The notes beneath the pieces were generated by a model. The model was not told where the DNA came from and made no database searches. It was given only the letters and a program-made list of their open reading frames with translations. Shown one piece after another: positions 7,518 through 16,120 of a stretch of DNA of 41,541 nucleotides. The DNA comes from Pseudomonas alkylphenolica (GTDB taxonomy: Bacteria > Pseudomonadota > Gammaproteobacteria > Pseudomonadales > Pseudomonadaceae), in assembly GCF_016009175.1 (NCBI RefSeq), contig NZ_JADUCM010000043.1, forward strand, positions 1 to 41,541. The letters are read 5' to 3'. Position 1 is the first letter of the stretch. Each line of letters begins with the position of its first letter. The translations under genes were made by a program, and so were the position numbers.

Positions 7518-9797
7518 TCAGAGATTCTTGGCGGAACCGGGGTTGATCATCCGCGACAGGCCCAGGTTTTTCAGGGCCAGCTGCAGCGAGCTGTGGATGA
7601 CTTGCGGGTTGTCGATACCCATGGCCTGGGCCAGCAGTTCCTTGGACTTGCCCAGGCTGACCTGGCGCAGCATCCACTTGACCTTCGGCAAGTTGGTGGC
7701 GTTCATCGACAGGCTGTCGAAGCCCATGGCCATCAACAGCACCGCCGCAGCCGGGTCACCGGCCATCTCGCCGCAGATGCTCACCGGCTTGCCTTCGGCA
7801 TGGGCGTCGCGCACCACGTTCTGCAGCGCTTGCAGCACCGCAGGGTGCAGGTAGTCGTAGAGGTCGGCAACACGCGGGTTGTTGCGGTCGACCGCCAGCA
7901 GGTACTGGGTCAGGTCGTTGGAACCGACCGAGAGGAAGTCCACCATACGCGCAAGCTCGCGGGTCTGGTACACCGCCGCCGGGATTTCGATCATCACCCC
8001 CACCGGCGGCATCGGTACGTCAGTGCCTTCGTCACGCACTTCACCCCAGGCACGGTGGATCAGGTGCAGGGCTTCTTCCAGTTCGTGAATACCGGAAATC
8101 ATCGGCAGCAGGATGCGCAGGTTGTTCAGGCCTTCGCTGGCCTTGAGCATGGCACGGGTCTGCACCAGGAAGATTTCCGGGTGGTCGAGGGTTACGCGGA
8201 TACCGCGCCAGCCAAGGAAGGGGTTGTCTTCCTTGATCGGGAAATACGACAGTGCCTTGTCACCACCGATATCCAGGCTACGCATGGTGACCGGCAACGG
8301 GTGGAAGGCTGCCAGTTGCTCGCGGTAAATCGCCAGCTGCTCTTTTTCGCTGGGGAAGCGCTGGTTGATCATGAAGGGCACTTCGGTGCGGTACAGCCCG
8401 ACGCCTTCGGCGCCGCGCTGCTGGGCACGTGCAACATCGGCAAGCAGGCCGGTGTTGACCCACAGCGGCATGCGGTGTCCATCGAGGGTAATGCATGGCA
8501 GCTCGCGCAAGGCATCCAGGCCCTGGGCCAGCTGGCGCTCTTCCTCGACCACCTCGGCGTACTGCTTGCGCAACACTTCGCTGGGGTTGGTGTAGACATC
8601 ACCTTTGTAGCCATCGACGATCATGTCGATGCCGTCGACTTTCGAATACGGTAGGTCGACCAGGCCCATTACCGTGGGGATACCCATGGCCCGGGCCAGG
8701 ATCGCCACGTGGGAGTTGCCCGAGCCCAACACCGACACCAGGCCCACCAGCTTGCCTTCCGGCACTTCGCCGAGCATCGCCGGGGTCAGTTCTTCACTGA
8801 TCAGAATGGTGTTATCGGGATAGACCAGCGTCTGCTGCCGTGCTTCCTGCAGGTAGGCCAGCAGACGCCGGCCCAGATCCTTCACATCGGAAGCCCTCTC
8901 CCGCAGGTAGGCGTCGTCCATCAGCTCGAAGCGGTTGACGTGCTCGCCGACCACCTGGCGCAAGGCGCCCTGGGCCCACTGCCCGGTCTTGATCACCTGC
9001 ACCACTTCGCCGCCCAGGGCCGCATCTTCGAGCATCATCAGGTAGACGTCGAACAAGGCGCGCTCTTCCGGGCGCAACTGCGTGGCAAGTTTTGCGGAGA
9101 GGTTGCGCATGTCTTCGCGCACACCCTCCAGGGCGTTGTTGAACAGGACCAGCTCGGCGTTGATGTCATCGACGCTCTTGTCCGGCACCACATCGAGGTC
9201 GGCCGGCGGCAGCATGACCACCGCCTTACCCACGGCAGCGCCGGGAGAACCGGGCACACCGACGAACTTGGCCTCCTGGATACCCTTGCCCTGACGGCCC
9301 AGGCCACGGATCGACCCGGTGGCTTCGGCGTGGGCAATTACACCGGCGAGCTGGGCGCTCATGGTCACCAGGAAGGCTTCTTCACCCTCGTCGAACTGGC
9401 GACGCTCCTTTTGCTGGATGACCAGCACCCCGACCACGCGACGGTGGTGGATGATCGGTGCACCGAGAAACGAGGCAAAACGCTCTTCACCGGTTTCGGC
9501 GAAGTAACGGTAGCGCGGGTGATCGGCGGCATTTTCCAGGTTGAGCGGCTCTTCCCGGGTGCCGACCAGACCGACCAGGCCCTCGTTGGGCGCCATGCTG
9601 ACCTTGCCGATCGAGCGCTTGTTCAAGCCCTCGGTGGCCATCAGCACGAAGCGGTTGGTCTCGGGATCGAGCAGGTAGACCGAACAGACCTGACTGCCCA
9701 TGGCCTCTTTAACGCGCAACACAATGATCCCCAACGCCGTCTTGAGATCCTTGGCGGAGTTAACTTCCTGGACGATCTTGCGCAGCGTATTGAGCAT
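7518..9797 (-). CDS. ptsP: Nitrogen-PTS enzyme I (PtsP, EI-Ntr)
   Basis: The protein autophosphorylates with PEP and passes phosphate to NPr and EIIA-Ntr, which tune nitrogen, carbon and potassium responses and polymer storage. The 759-residue product has an N-terminal GAF domain (about 15-155), a PEP-utiliser N-terminal region (about 180-300), the phosphohistidine domain with H363 in GSGNSHVAILAR, and the C-terminal PEP-binding barrel (YRTEVPFM, then GSNDLTQYLLAVDRNN, then CGEMAGDP). I chose the ATG at 9797 (MLNTLRKIVQ), 22 bp downstream of the rppH stop. The rppH-ptsP pair is a conserved operon. The PTS Npr and EIIA partners are not in the window. Confidence 0.96.
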   Translation of the reverse strand: MLNTLRKIVQEVNSAKDLKTALGIIVLRVKEAMGSQVCSVYLLDPETNRFVLMATEGLNKRSIGKVSMAPNEGLVGLVGTREEPLNLENAADHPRYRYFAETGEERFASFLGAPIIHHRRVVGVLVIQQKERRQFDEGEEAFLVTMSAQLAGVIAHAEATGSIRGLGRQGKGIQEAKFVGVPGSPGAAVGKAVVMLPPADLDVVPDKSVDDINAELVLFNNALEGVREDMRNLSAKLATQLRPEERALFDVYLMMLEDAALGGEVVQVIKTGQWAQGALRQVVGEHVNRFELMDDAYLRERASDVKDLGRRLLAYLQEARQQTLVYPDNTILISEELTPAMLGEVPEGKLVGLVSVLGSGNSHVAILARAMGIPTVMGLVDLPYSKVDGIDMIVDGYKGDVYTNPSEVLRKQYAEVVEEERQLAQGLDALRELPCITLDGHRMPLWVNTGLLADVARAQQRGAEGVGLYRTEVPFMINQRFPSEKEQLAIYREQLAAFHPLPVTMRSLDIGGDKALSYFPIKEDNPFLGWRGIRVTLDHPEIFLVQTRAMLKASEGLNNLRILLPMISGIHELEEALHLIHRAWGEVRDEGTDVPMPPVGVMIEIPAAVYQTRELARMVDFLSVGSNDLTQYLLAVDRNNPRVADLYDYLHPAVLQALQNVVRDAHAEGKPVSICGEMAGDPAAAVLLMAMGFDSLSMNATNLPKVKWMLRQVSLGKSKELLAQAMGIDNPQVIHSSLQLALKNLGLSRMINPGSAKNL

Positions 9798-9819
9798 GGC
9801 TCGGGGTCGAACTCCGTCG

Positions 9820-10299
9820 TCAGTCGCGCGCCAGCAGGCGCGGGGCAAGCTCTTTGAGAGCGCGGCGGTAAACCTCGCGCTTGAATGTCACCACCTGGCC
9901 CAGCGGGTACCAATAACTGACCCAGCGCCAGCCATCGAACTCCGGCTTACCGGTCAAATCCATCCGCACCCGCTGCTCGTTCGAGACCAGGCGCAGGAGA
10001 AACCATTTCTGCTTCTGGCCGATGCACAGCGGTTGGCTGTGGGTACGGACCAGACGTTGGGGTAAACGATAACGCAACCAGCCGCGGGTGCAGGCAAGAA
10101 TTTCAACATCATCGCGTTCCAGCCCCACTTCTTCGTTCAGCTCGCGGTACAGGGCATCTTCCGGCGTTTCTTCAGGGTTGATACCACCCTGGGGAAACTG
10201 CCAGGCATCCTGGTTGATCCGCCGAGCCCATAGCACCTGCCCGAGATCATTCGTAAGAATGATCCCAACATTGGGGCGAAAACCATCGGGGTCGATCAC
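9820..10299 (-). CDS. rppH: RNA pyrophosphohydrolase RppH
   Basis: This Nudix hydrolase removes pyrophosphate from mRNA 5' triphosphates and so triggers RNase E-dependent decay. The Nudix box GX5EX7REUXEEXGU is complete at residues 38-60 (GGINPEETPEDALYRELNEE and following VGL). The family start IDPDGFRPNVGIILTN corresponds to a GTG codon at 10299 with CGAGG about 8 nt upstream, giving 159 residues. The longer ATG frame would add 20 residues without similarity to the family. It is the first gene of the rppH-ptsP operon and is divergent from the HAD phosphatase. Confidence 0.95.
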   Translation of the reverse strand: MIDPDGFRPNVGIILTNDLGQVLWARRINQDAWQFPQGGINPEETPEDALYRELNEEVGLERDDVEILACTRGWLRYRLPQRLVRTHSQPLCIGQKQKWFLLRLVSNEQRVRMDLTGKPEFDGWRWVSYWYPLGQVVTFKREVYRRALKELAPRLLARD

Positions 10300-10389
10300 G
10301 GCAGCAACCTCGCAAACGCATGTCACGGCATTGTTCCACAAAGCCCACAAGGCCAGCAACGCGCCTGTTTACCTTATGTGCACCGATGT

Positions 10390-10417
10390 GAAAAGTCCGT
10401 ATTCTGTGGGACTTTTC
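10390..10417. promoter_or_regulatory. Perfect 9-bp inverted repeat flanking a -10-like element
   Basis: GAAAAGTCC (10390-10398) and its exact complement (10409-10417) flank a 10-bp centre containing TATTCT, which fits a sigma-70 -10 box. No good -35 is visible. The dyad lies 7 bp before the upstream ATG and 22 bp before the preferred start of the HAD gene. It could be a repressor operator or an mRNA hairpin near the ribosome-binding site. Confidence 0.4.
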
Positions 10418-10439
10418 AGAAGTTATGCGAGTGACTGCG

Positions 10440-11096
10440 ATGCGCCTGGCTTTATTCGATCTGGACAATACGCTCCTGGGTGGCGACAGCGATCATGCGT
10501 GGGGCGACTACCTGTGTGAACGCGGCATTCTCGACCCGGTGGCGTACAAGAATCGTAACGATGCTTTCTATCAGGACTACCAGGCCGGCACGCTGGACTT
10601 GAATGCCTACCTGGAATTCACCCTGGAGATCCTCGCCGCTACCGACATGGCCCAGCTCGACGAATGGCATGCCGACTTCATGCGTGACTGCATCGAGCCG
10701 ATCATCCTGCCCAAAGCCCTGGCCCTGCTGAAAAAGCACCGCGACGCGGGCGAAAAGCTGGTCATCATCACCGCGACCAACCGTTTCATCACCGGCCCGA
10801 TTGCCAAACGCCTGGACGTTGAAACCCTGTTGGCCACCGAGTGCGAAATGGCCGGTGGCCGCTACACCGGGCGCAGTACCGATATACCCTGCTTTCGTGA
10901 AGGCAAAGTGACGCGCCTGAACCGCTGGCTTGAAGAAAACGGCTTTAACCTCGAAGGCAGCTACTTCTATAGCGACTCGCTGAATGATTTGCCGCTGCTC
11001 AAGCAGGTGGCCAACCCGGTGGCTGTGGACCCGGACCCGAACCTGCGGGCCGAGGCCGAGAAGCGTGGATGGCCGGTGATCAGCCTGCGCGACTGA
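10440..11096 (+). CDS. HAD-IB family phosphatase (SerB-like)
   Basis: This 218-residue haloacid-dehalogenase-type hydrolase has motif I FDLDNT (D7 and D9), motif II in VIITATN, a lysine further on, and motif III YSDSLNDLPLL. The cap and overall length fit the HAD-IB group, which includes phosphoserine phosphatase-like enzymes. The natural substrate is not known; phosphoserine or a related phosphomonoester is possible. An in-frame ATG at 10425 would add five residues. I prefer 10440 because the conserved domain starts there, though neither start has a strong ribosome-binding site. An inverted repeat lies just upstream. Confidence 0.88.
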   Translation: MRLALFDLDNTLLGGDSDHAWGDYLCERGILDPVAYKNRNDAFYQDYQAGTLDLNAYLEFTLEILAATDMAQLDEWHADFMRDCIEPIILPKALALLKKHRDAGEKLVIITATNRFITGPIAKRLDVETLLATECEMAGGRYTGRSTDIPCFREGKVTRLNRWLEENGFNLEGSYFYSDSLNDLPLLKQVANPVAVDPDPNLRAEAEKRGWPVISLRD

Positions 11097-11099
11097 TCA

Positions 11100-11190
11100 G
11101 GGCTGCTGTGCAGCCCATCGCCGGCTTTGCCGGCTCCCACAGGTTCTGTGTGATTCACCAATCTCTGTGGGAGCCGGCATGGCCGGCGAT
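11100..11190. repeat. Compound hairpin plus REP pair, GCCGGC type
   Basis: The block starts with a small hairpin, GGGCTGC-TGT-GCAGCCC (11100-11116). It is joined to a 26-bp REP pair (11117-11142 and 11165-11190) with core CGCCGGCTTTGCCGGC. The two arms match at nearly every base. The block begins 4 bp after the HAD stop codon and probably forms the 3' end of that transcript. A similarly built block lies at 21000-21074. Confidence 0.8.
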
Positions 11191-11204
11191 AAGGCGCGCC
11201 GCCG

Positions 11205-11633
11205 TCAGATTGGCTTGGCGCCCATCAGGCCGGCGATGGCGATAAAGCACACACCGCTGAACACCGCCAGCACCAGGGTAAAGGTTGCGCCGCCGACCGT
11301 CGGCGCCGTACGCCAGCGATTCACCCGCGCCAGCAGCCAGAACCAGCTGAACGCCCCGACGGTGTAAATCACGCTGGAGGCCAGCAGCCAGGTCTGGCCC
11401 AGCGGCCAGCCGATCAGGTGCACCAGCCACCAGCCGGTGACCGGCATGCTCACCAGGCAAATGCCCATCAACAACCAGACGAACACCAACGGCCGCTGCA
11501 TCAAGCGGGTGTGCGCCGTGGCATCGCCCTTTCGACGCGCCAGCCAGGTCCAGATCGCCAGGCCAAGGGCGCTGCCCAGCAACAACACGGTTGCCGAGAT
11601 ATGCAGCGCCTTCAGGGTAGTCAGGTGTTCCAT
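11205..11633 (-). CDS. DUF2269-family integral membrane protein
   Basis: This 142-residue protein has four strongly hydrophobic segments, beginning LKALHISATVLLLGSALGLA, with conserved His and Trp residues (H11, and WWLVHLIGW near 68-76). It fits the DUF2269 group of predicted inner-membrane proteins. Paired histidines in membrane helices hint at haem or metal binding, but no function is established. AAGGAAG forms a good ribosome-binding site. It starts 38 bp after the ilvA stop on the same strand and may be read from the ilvA transcript. Confidence 0.82.
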   Translation of the reverse strand: MEHLTTLKALHISATVLLLGSALGLAIWTWLARRKGDATAHTRLMQRPLVFVWLLMGICLVSMPVTGWWLVHLIGWPLGQTWLLASSVIYTVGAFSWFWLLARVNRWRTAPTVGGATFTLVLAVFSGVCFIAIAGLMGAKPI

Positions 11634-11671
11634 GTCATTGCTTCCTTGTGGACTGCCCTGAGCTTAGTCGC

Positions 11672-13186
11672 TCAGCCCAGAAACAGGCGGTAGGCCGGAT
11701 TGTCGGTTTCGTCCCAGTACGGGTAGCCGATCTTGGCCAGCGCCGCCGGTACGAGGTGCCGCTCATCATCCGGAACTTGCAGGCCGGCGACCACGCGACC
11801 ATCTGCCGCGCCATGGTTGCGGTAGTGGAACATCGAGATGTTCCAGCGCCCACCCAGCTTGTTGAGGAAGTTGAACAGCGCCCCCGGCCGCTCCGGGAAC
11901 TCGAAACGCAGCACCAGCTCGTCGCTGACCCGCGCCGCATGGCCGCCGACCATGTGGCGGATATGCAGCTTGGCCAGTTCGTTGTCGGTCAGGTCGAGTA
12001 CAGGGAAGCCTTGATCCGTCAGGCTCTGCAGCAGGGCGCTGCGCGGATCGGTGTCCGGGTGGGTCTGTACACCAACGAAAATGTGCGCCTCGCCATCGGC
12101 GTGGTAGCGGTAGTTGAATTCGGTGATCTGGCGTTTGCCGATCGCTTCGCAGAACGCCTTGAAGCTGCCCGGCTGCTCGGGAATGGTCACGGCGATGATC
12201 GCCTCACGCCCTTCACCCAGCTCCGCGCGCTCGGCAACATGGCGCAAGCGGTCGAAGTTGACGTTGGCCCCCGAGTCGATGGCCACCAGGGTTTGCCCGC
12301 TGACACCCTTGAGCTCGACATACTTCTTGATCCCTGCCACACCCAAGGCGCCGGCAGGCTCGGTGATCGAGCGGGTATCGTCGTAGATATCCTTGATTGC
12401 AGCGCAGATCTCGTCGGTGCTGACGGTCACCACTTCGTCGACATACTCTTTGCAGATGTCGAAGGTGTGCTGGCCGATCTGTGCCACCGCCACGCCGTCG
12501 GCAAACAGCCCGACCTGCGGCAATACCACCCGCTCACCCGCGGCCATGGCGGCTTGCAGGCAGTTGGAGTCGTCCGGCTCAACACCAATGACCTTGATCT
12601 CGGGGCGCAGGTACTTCACATAAGCAGCGATGCCGGCGATCAGGCCGCCGCCGCCCACCGGTACGAAAATCGCGTCCAGCTGGCCCGGGTGCTGACGAAG
12701 GATTTCCATCGCCACCGTGCCCTGCCCGGCAATGGTGTGCGGATCGTCGTAGGGGTGGATATAGACGAAGCCTTTTTCCTCGACCAGTTTCAGCGAGTAG
12801 GCCAGCGCCTCCGGGAACGAATCACCGTGCAGCACGACCTTGCCACCGCGCGAGCGTACGCCCTCAACCTTGATTTCCGGGGTGGTCTTGGGCATGACGA
12901 TCGTCGCCTTGATCCCCAGTTCCCGCGCCGCCAGCGCCACGCCCTGGGCATGGTTGCCGGCCGAGGCGGTAACCACGCCACGAGCCAGCTCTTCAGGCGT
13001 CAGCTGGGCCAGCTTGTTGTAGGCGCCGCGGATCTTGAAGGAGAACACCGGCTGCAGGTCTTCGCGCTTGAGCAGGATGTTGTTGCCCAGGCGCTTGCTC
13101 AGCTGGCCAGCGGTCTGCAACGGGGTTTCGACCGCAACGTCGTAAACGCGCGAGGTGAGGATCTTCTTGACGTACTGTTCGAGCAT
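11672..13186 (-). CDS. ilvA: Biosynthetic L-threonine dehydratase IlvA
   Basis: This PLP enzyme deaminates threonine to 2-oxobutyrate, the first step of isoleucine synthesis. The 504-residue length is that of the biosynthetic form. The PLP lysine is K51 in FSFKIRGAYNKL, and the phosphate loop is PVGGGGLIAGI. Two C-terminal ACT-like regulatory domains (AVTIPEQPGSFKAF and RFEFPERPGALFNF) should bind isoleucine and valine. It is divergent from rpiA. Pseudomonads often carry more than one threonine dehydratase; the double ACT tail identifies this as the allosteric one. Confidence 0.95.
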   Translation of the reverse strand: MLEQYVKKILTSRVYDVAVETPLQTAGQLSKRLGNNILLKREDLQPVFSFKIRGAYNKLAQLTPEELARGVVTASAGNHAQGVALAARELGIKATIVMPKTTPEIKVEGVRSRGGKVVLHGDSFPEALAYSLKLVEEKGFVYIHPYDDPHTIAGQGTVAMEILRQHPGQLDAIFVPVGGGGLIAGIAAYVKYLRPEIKVIGVEPDDSNCLQAAMAAGERVVLPQVGLFADGVAVAQIGQHTFDICKEYVDEVVTVSTDEICAAIKDIYDDTRSITEPAGALGVAGIKKYVELKGVSGQTLVAIDSGANVNFDRLRHVAERAELGEGREAIIAVTIPEQPGSFKAFCEAIGKRQITEFNYRYHADGEAHIFVGVQTHPDTDPRSALLQSLTDQGFPVLDLTDNELAKLHIRHMVGGHAARVSDELVLRFEFPERPGALFNFLNKLGGRWNISMFHYRNHGAADGRVVAGLQVPDDERHLVPAALAKIGYPYWDETDNPAYRLFLG

Positions 13187-13321
13187 CGGGAAAGCATCAC
13201 TGAGCGGTTGGGCGGGGCTGGAAGTCTACCCCAGCGCCTTGTCGGGCGACCACAGCAAGTGCCGGGTTTTAGCCGCTATACTACGCGCCTTCACGATACT
13301 CCTCCCCGTTTCGGAGCCCGC

Positions 13322-13993
13322 ATGACCCAGGACCAACTCAAACAGGCTGTCGCCCAGGCCGCTGTCGATTTCATTCTGCCCAAGCTCGACGACAAGAGCA
13401 TTGTCGGCGTCGGCACCGGTTCGACCGCCAACTGCTTCATCGACGCCCTGGCCAAGCACAAGACCGCCTTCGACGGCGCCGTTGCCAGCTCCGAAGCCAC
13501 TGCCGCGCGCCTGAAAGGCCACGGCATTCCAGTGTACGAGCTGAACACCGTCAGCGACCTTGAGTTCTATGTCGACGGCGCCGACGAGAGCGACGAGCAC
13601 CTGAACCTGATCAAGGGCGGTGGCGCTGCCCTGACCCGCGAAAAGATCGTTGCCGCCGTGGCCAAGACCTTCATCTGCATCGCCGACGCCAGCAAACTGG
13701 TCCCTGTACTTGGCGCGTTCCCGCTGCCGGTGGAAGTCATCCCCATGGCCCGCAGCCATGTGGCGCGCCAGCTGGTCAAGCTGGGCGGCGACCCGGTCTA
13801 TCGTGAAGGGGTGATCACCGACAACGGCAACATCATTCTCGACGTGTTCAATATGCAGATCACCAATCCAGTGGAGCTGGAAAGCCAGATCAATGCGATT
13901 GTCGGCGTGGTCACCAACGGCCTGTTTGCCGCGCGTCCGGCCGACCTGCTGTTGCTGGGCACCCCTGAAGGGGTCAAGACCCTCAAGGCCTGA
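13322..13993 (+). CDS. rpiA: Ribose-5-phosphate isomerase A
   Basis: The enzyme interconverts ribose 5-phosphate and ribulose 5-phosphate in the pentose phosphate pathway. Signature segments are VGVGTGSTANCFIDAL (substrate loop), YVDGADESDEHLNLIKGGG (catalytic Asp/Glu) and GGAALTREKIVA with the active-site lysine nearby. The product has 223 residues, normal for RpiA. The start is the ATG at 13322, with GGAG 6 nt upstream. The much longer open frame that includes it runs antisense through ilvA and is not coding. A TATACT at 13277-13282 could be the -10 of its promoter. ilvA-rpiA divergence is common in gammaproteobacteria. Confidence 0.96.
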   Translation: MTQDQLKQAVAQAAVDFILPKLDDKSIVGVGTGSTANCFIDALAKHKTAFDGAVASSEATAARLKGHGIPVYELNTVSDLEFYVDGADESDEHLNLIKGGGAALTREKIVAAVAKTFICIADASKLVPVLGAFPLPVEVIPMARSHVARQLVKLGGDPVYREGVITDNGNIILDVFNMQITNPVELESQINAIVGVVTNGLFAARPADLLLLGTPEGVKTLKA

Positions 13994-14022
13994 GGGTTGG
14001 GGCGGCCCCGCTGCCCCCGCAA

Positions 14023-14937
14023 TTACTGCTCGGCCGGCTTCTTGAACACGTAGAACAGGTTCGGCTCGCTGACCAGGTAAATGGTCCCGGCATCGTCCAT
14101 GGCGATGCCTTCGGCCTGGGGCACGCTCTGCTCCAGCCCCTGGAAGCCCTTGCGCAACGACATCGTGCTCAGGGGCTTGCCCTTGGTATCAAGCTCGACC
14201 ACCAGCTTCGACTCATCCGACAGGGCCAGCAAATGGCCGCTGCGCTCATCGAACTGCAAGCTCGACAAGTCACGCACGAACAGCCGTGAATCACGCTTCT
14301 GGTCCTGCACGACATGCACCGCGAAGGGCTGTTCCGGGTTGTCATGGGGAAAACCATGCACCTCGTAGATCAGCATCGGGTCACGCTCTTTGGCGACAAA
14401 CAGGCGCTTGCCCACCGCGTCGTAAGCCAGCCCCTCAAAGCCCTTGTTGCCGTTAAGGCCGATACCCAAGGTGAGTTGCTCGGCATCCTTGGCATCCAGA
14501 AACCGTGTGCTGTCGTTCAAGCGCACGCGAATCAGGCGTTGCTCGCGCTCATCGGTAATCACGTAGCTGCCGGTACTGACGTATTCCACCGCCTCCGGAT
14601 CGCCAAAACCGGTAAGTGGCACCCGCCGCAAAATACGCCCGTCCAGTGACAGCTCGATCAGCTCGGAGCGCTGGTTGGTCACGGTGAACAGGCTGTTGCG
14701 GTCGGGGTCGTAGGTCAGCGCCGAGACGTCGTCATCCAGGCCTTCGACCGGTATGGCCTGCAGCACCGCGCGATACTGGCCCAGGCCAATACCCTGTTCT
14801 GTAGGCTGCCACCAGGTTTTCAGGTTGAACCAGCCGCGCTCGAACAGCCGGTAATGCTGCCCCGCTGCAACAAGCAGAAGCAGGGCCAGCAGGCCGACGG
14901 CAAGCACAATCAGGGGCAGGCGGATGGAGCGGCGCAT
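14023..14937 (-). CDS. SdiA-regulated-like (YjiK-type) membrane-anchored beta-propeller, copy 1
   Basis: This 304-residue protein has an N-terminal membrane helix (about 7-25) followed by a globular domain with repeated short strand motifs such as DVSALTYDPDRNSLFTV, KGFEGLAYDAVGKRLFVAKE and QAEGIAMDDAGTIYLVSEPN. These are typical of the SdiA-regulated/YjiK family and suggest a six-bladed propeller in the periplasm. The biochemical role is unknown. It is clearly a paralogue of the next gene upstream (15023-15955), with the same block order, the same membrane anchor and the same end (EPNLFYxFKK), which points to tandem duplication. It converges on rpiA with a 29-bp gap. Confidence 0.82.
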   Translation of the reverse strand: MRRSIRLPLIVLAVGLLALLLLVAAGQHYRLFERGWFNLKTWWQPTEQGIGLGQYRAVLQAIPVEGLDDDVSALTYDPDRNSLFTVTNQRSELIELSLDGRILRRVPLTGFGDPEAVEYVSTGSYVITDEREQRLIRVRLNDSTRFLDAKDAEQLTLGIGLNGNKGFEGLAYDAVGKRLFVAKERDPMLIYEVHGFPHDNPEQPFAVHVVQDQKRDSRLFVRDLSSLQFDERSGHLLALSDESKLVVELDTKGKPLSTMSLRKGFQGLEQSVPQAEGIAMDDAGTIYLVSEPNLFYVFKKPAEQ

Positions 14938-15022
14938 TCAGGTGGACTCGGTAGGGGACGGCCTGAATCTAACCACATGCAACTGAAACCAAACTTAATC
15001 CCGTCGTAGGAACGTTCCTGAA

Positions 15023-15955
15023 TCAGGACTTCTTGAAACGATAGAACAGGTTCGGCTCGCTGACGATGTACAGGGTACCGTGCTCATCCATGGCCACGCC
15101 TTCGGCGCGCGGAATACGCTTGCTCAAGCCGTTGAAGCCACCGAGCAGGGTCATGAAGCTCACCTGTTCGCCCTTCTCGTCCAGCTCCAGCAACATGTTG
15201 GAGTCGGCAGACAACACCAGCAGGTGGCCGGTACGCGGGTCAACACCCAGCGCCGACAGGTTGCGCAGGTCCAGCTCGTCGTTTGGCAGGCGCTGCTTGT
15301 CGCCGGTCAGCGGGCTGTGGCCATCACTGCTCAACGAGAACAGTGCAGGCGGACGCTCTTCCCCGAGCAGGATGCGTTTTTGCAACGGGTCCCAGGCAAC
15401 CCCTTCGAAGGCTTTGTTCTGGTTGGCCGAAGGCCCCAGATCGTAAGGCGTGAAGTCGGCGATATTCAGCGACTGAGTGTCTGCCGTAAGGGTAACGATG
15501 GTCAGGGTATGATCCCGCTCGTCGACAATCGCCAGACGCCCGCCTTCGAGCATCGCCACGCCTTCAGGGTTGCTCCAGCCGACCAGCGGCATCTTGCGCA
15601 ACACGTCGCCGTCGAGGGTCAGTTCGACCAGGAAGGGGTTCTTGCCCATGACCGCAAACAGGGTTTTGCTGGCCGGGTTATAGGTAAGGTCGGACGCTTC
15701 ATCGTCCTCCATGCCTGGCAACACCTTGGCGTCGATATCGGCCTGGTAGTCCGGCAGCCAGATGCTGGCTTGTTGCTCAGCGGGCGTTTCGAAACGCTCC
15801 TGCAGCCACAACACCCCACGATCATCCCAATGCATGGCAATGGCCACGCCGTAGCCGATGATTGCCGCCGCAGCCACCCAGGTGGACCAACGCAACGCGA
15901 GATGGCGCTTGCGCGCAGAGGACAAGGAACCGCGGGAAGGAAGGGGAGTGGCCAT
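15023..15955 (-). CDS. SdiA-regulated-like (YjiK-type) membrane-anchored beta-propeller, copy 2
   Basis: The 310-residue protein has a short basic N-terminus, a membrane helix at about 25-45 and a periplasmic propeller-like domain. Matching blocks with the neighbour include EASDLTYNPASKTLFAVMGK, NKAFEGVAWDPLQKRILLGE and RAEGVAMDEHGTLYIVSEPN. Asp and Glu positions are conserved between the copies, as expected for metal or substrate binding in propellers. The function is not known. The two genes are 85 bp apart on the same strand and may form an operon. No strong ribosome-binding site is visible, so the exact start is less sure. Confidence 0.82.
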   Translation of the reverse strand: MATPLPSRGSLSSARKRHLALRWSTWVAAAAIIGYGVAIAMHWDDRGVLWLQERFETPAEQQASIWLPDYQADIDAKVLPGMEDDEASDLTYNPASKTLFAVMGKNPFLVELTLDGDVLRKMPLVGWSNPEGVAMLEGGRLAIVDERDHTLTIVTLTADTQSLNIADFTPYDLGPSANQNKAFEGVAWDPLQKRILLGEERPPALFSLSSDGHSPLTGDKQRLPNDELDLRNLSALGVDPRTGHLLVLSADSNMLLELDEKGEQVSFMTLLGGFNGLSKRIPRAEGVAMDEHGTLYIVSEPNLFYRFKKS

Positions 15956-16057
15956 GGAATGAGTGCTCTTTTTTGCCAGTTAATAACACAACGCCAGCAC
16001 TCTTTGCAGCACCAGGCCGGCAAAGATTATCCGGATTGTTTGTGAAAAAAATGGCAA

Positions 16058-16110
16058 AGCCCGACCACCGGGCTCAACAATAGCGACGGCAGCCAGGGTG
16101 ACTGGCTGCC
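16058..16110 (-). terminator. Tandem hairpins ending the FAH-family transcript
   Basis: Two hairpins follow the leftward FAH gene: a 9-bp stem (16088-16096 with 16102-16110) and then AGCCCG/CGGGCT (16058-16063 with 16069-16074). Read leftward, the second is followed shortly by a run of seven T residues (the A-run at about 16045-16051). This fits an intrinsic terminator for the D-2-hydroxyglutarate dehydrogenase-FAH transcript. Confidence 0.65.
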
Positions 16111-16120
16111 ACAGCGGACG

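Noticed and set aside
8709..9857. Rightward frames opposite ptsP (also 7515-8654)
   Set aside because: They are antisense shadows of a clearly coding PtsP with intact domains.
11648..13321. Rightward open frame upstream of and in frame with rpiA
   Set aside because: The first 550 or so codons are antisense to ilvA and unlike any RpiA. The real start at 13322 has a ribosome-binding site and the family N-terminus.
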